A DNA stretch of 8,528 nucleotides, from positions 1 through 8,528 of the forward strand of contig DATJJW010000111.1 of assembly GCA_035491935.1 (NCBI GenBank), written 5' to 3'. The notes beneath the pieces are model-generated. The model was given only the letters and a program-made list of their open reading frames with translations, made no database searches and had not been told where the DNA came from. The first letter of the stretch is position 1. The number at the start of each line of letters is the position of its first letter. Positions 6,908-8,528 of this stretch are shown here, one piece after another. The stretch is from DATJJW01 sp035491935 (lineage in GTDB: Bacteria; Pseudomonadota; Alphaproteobacteria; ATCC43930; CGMCC-115725). A program made the position numbers and the translations under genes.

Positions 6908-7114
6908 GCCCCATGAACCAGGTAATTTACCCGCGACATCGATCCAGCAGATCAATTGCAACAATCGAATATAATGATAGATCAAGGGTTTGGCTGGCCT
7001 CAGCCTCCCGGCCGAGAGATGGAACACTTGCATATTTAGCCGTCGCCATGCCCTTCACGATCGATTATATCAAACCAAATCTTCCAAGATCTTAGAGGAC
7101 CCGAGGGACGCCAC
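6908..7114. promoter_or_regulatory. Intergenic region upstream of the DUF2849-cysI genes
   Basis: This AT-richer stretch should carry the promoter for the plus-strand sulfur/nitrogen genes. It holds a perfect TATAAT at 6970-6975 with no good -35 at 16-18 bp, which could mean activator dependence. It also holds an 11-bp palindrome GGTAATTTACC (6921-6931), a small hairpin GGCTG-GCCT-CAGCC (6992-7005), and the short inverted repeat ATCTTCCAAGAT (7079-7090). If TATAAT is the -10, the leader would be about 133 nt and contain the hairpin. No recognised riboswitch or regulator site was identified. Confidence 0.35.
7103..7107 (+). promoter_or_regulatory. Ribosome binding site of the DUF2849 gene
   Basis: GAGGG sits 7 nt before ATG 7115, good spacing that supports this start. 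Confidence 0.65.
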
Positions 7115-7471
7115 ATGGCCAGCAAGTCAGATTCCCGTTCCACCGAGGCCAAGGCGGTCGTTACCGCCAACCGCCTGAAGGACGGTCGCGTGGTCTGGTT
7201 GACGGCGGACCAGAAATGGGTCGAAGACTTCCGTACGGCCAAGATATTCGTCGGCCCCGAGATCGATGCGGGCGTGGCGGAAGGTGCGGCGGCCGAGAAG
7301 CGTCTCGAAGTAGTGGCGGCCTATGCCGTCGATGTCGATGTGACCGAAATCGGCCCCGTGCCGGTGAAGACCCGCGAGCGCGTTCGGGTATTGGGCCCGA
7401 GCGTACGTACGGATTTGGCGCCACCCGCGCTGGATTTGTTCCCGCTCATCCCCGACGCCCGCACGGCTTGA
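7115..7471 (+). CDS. DUF2849 domain-containing protein, sulfite-reductase-associated
   Basis: This is a 118-residue cytoplasmic protein of a family with no assigned biochemistry. The visible family features are VVTANRLKDGRVVWLT (residues 15-30), a following Trp (W35), AYAVDVDV (69-76) and the conserved C-terminal stretch PVPVKTRERVRVLGPSVR (81-98). A polar N-terminal tail and about 20 extra C-terminal residues make it slightly longer than the usual ~100. There is no Cys, so it does not itself hold an iron-sulfur cluster, and there are no membrane segments. It lies 38 bp upstream of the reductase gene on the same strand, an association I recall for this family in Alphaproteobacteria. That suggests a helper or regulatory role in sulfite/nitrite reduction, but the function is inference. 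Family assignment rests on pattern recognition, not a profile search. Confidence 0.88.
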   Translation: MASKSDSRSTEAKAVVTANRLKDGRVVWLTADQKWVEDFRTAKIFVGPEIDAGVAEGAAAEKRLEVVAAYAVDVDVTEIGPVPVKTRERVRVLGPSVRTDLAPPALDLFPLIPDARTA

Positions 7472-7509
7472 AAAGCGAATGCGGCTAGAAGTGATATAGA
7501 GCCAAGACC

Positions 7510-8528
<1,019 letters not shown>

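Noticed and set aside
6870..6914. Upstream copA start at ATG 6914
   Set aside because: It would lie upstream of the -35 of the CueR promoter and so outside the transcript.
7019..7039. Six-codon frame (MEHLHI) in the leader before DUF2849, a possible attenuator peptide
   Set aside because: It has no Cys or Met run, and the nearest purine tract is too close to the ATG to act as a ribosome site; probably chance.

Overview
The window is GC-rich, gene-dense DNA that looks like an alphaproteobacterial chromosome. The best indications are the metK-trmB pair, the alphaproteobacterial style of MetK, and a DUF2849 gene directly upstream of a nitrite/sulfite reductase gene, an arrangement I know from Alphaproteobacteria (Rhodospirillales-like lineages would fit). 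No transposase, integrase, tRNA, rRNA or CRISPR array is visible. Seven protein genes fill almost the whole window. The longest stretch without a gene is about 245 bp, and it is regulatory.

Layout. (1) Positions 1-1853, plus strand: the C-terminal ~93% of S-adenosylmethionine synthase (metK), then trmB, which makes a SAM-dependent tRNA m7G46 methyltransferase. One gene makes SAM and the next uses it. A very strong GC hairpin lies in the first codons of trmB. (2) Positions 1850-4204, minus strand: a 784-residue protein with 11 tandem TPRs and a GT41 (SPINDLY/O-GlcNAc-transferase type) catalytic domain. It converges on trmB so tightly that the two stop codons share the bases CTAG. (3) Positions 4288-6869, minus strand: a copper-detoxification operon, copA (P1B-type Cu+ ATPase) followed by cueR (Cu+-sensing MerR-family regulator), joined by an ATGA stop/start overlap. 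A textbook CueR operator and 19-bp-spacer promoter sits directly upstream of copA. It fixes the copA start at 6869 and predicts an almost leaderless mRNA. (4) Positions 6908-7114: the divergent intergenic region. (5) Positions 7115-8528, plus strand: a DUF2849 gene and the 5' part of an assimilatory nitrite/sulfite reductase (cysI type), cut by the window edge.

How the genes work together. metK/trmB is housekeeping methyl metabolism and tRNA modification. copA/cueR is a self-contained feedback loop: CueR senses cytoplasmic Cu+, activates the promoter, and raises both the exporter and its own level. DUF2849-cysI begins an assimilatory sulfate (or nitrite) reduction unit. The GT41 gene has no glycan, flagellar or sugar-nucleotide partners in view, so its acceptor cannot be inferred. 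I do not see a clearly new multi-gene system. The points most worth checking are the orphan 11-TPR GT41 protein, its shared-CTAG convergence with trmB, the leaderless copA prediction, and the DUF2849-reductase pairing.
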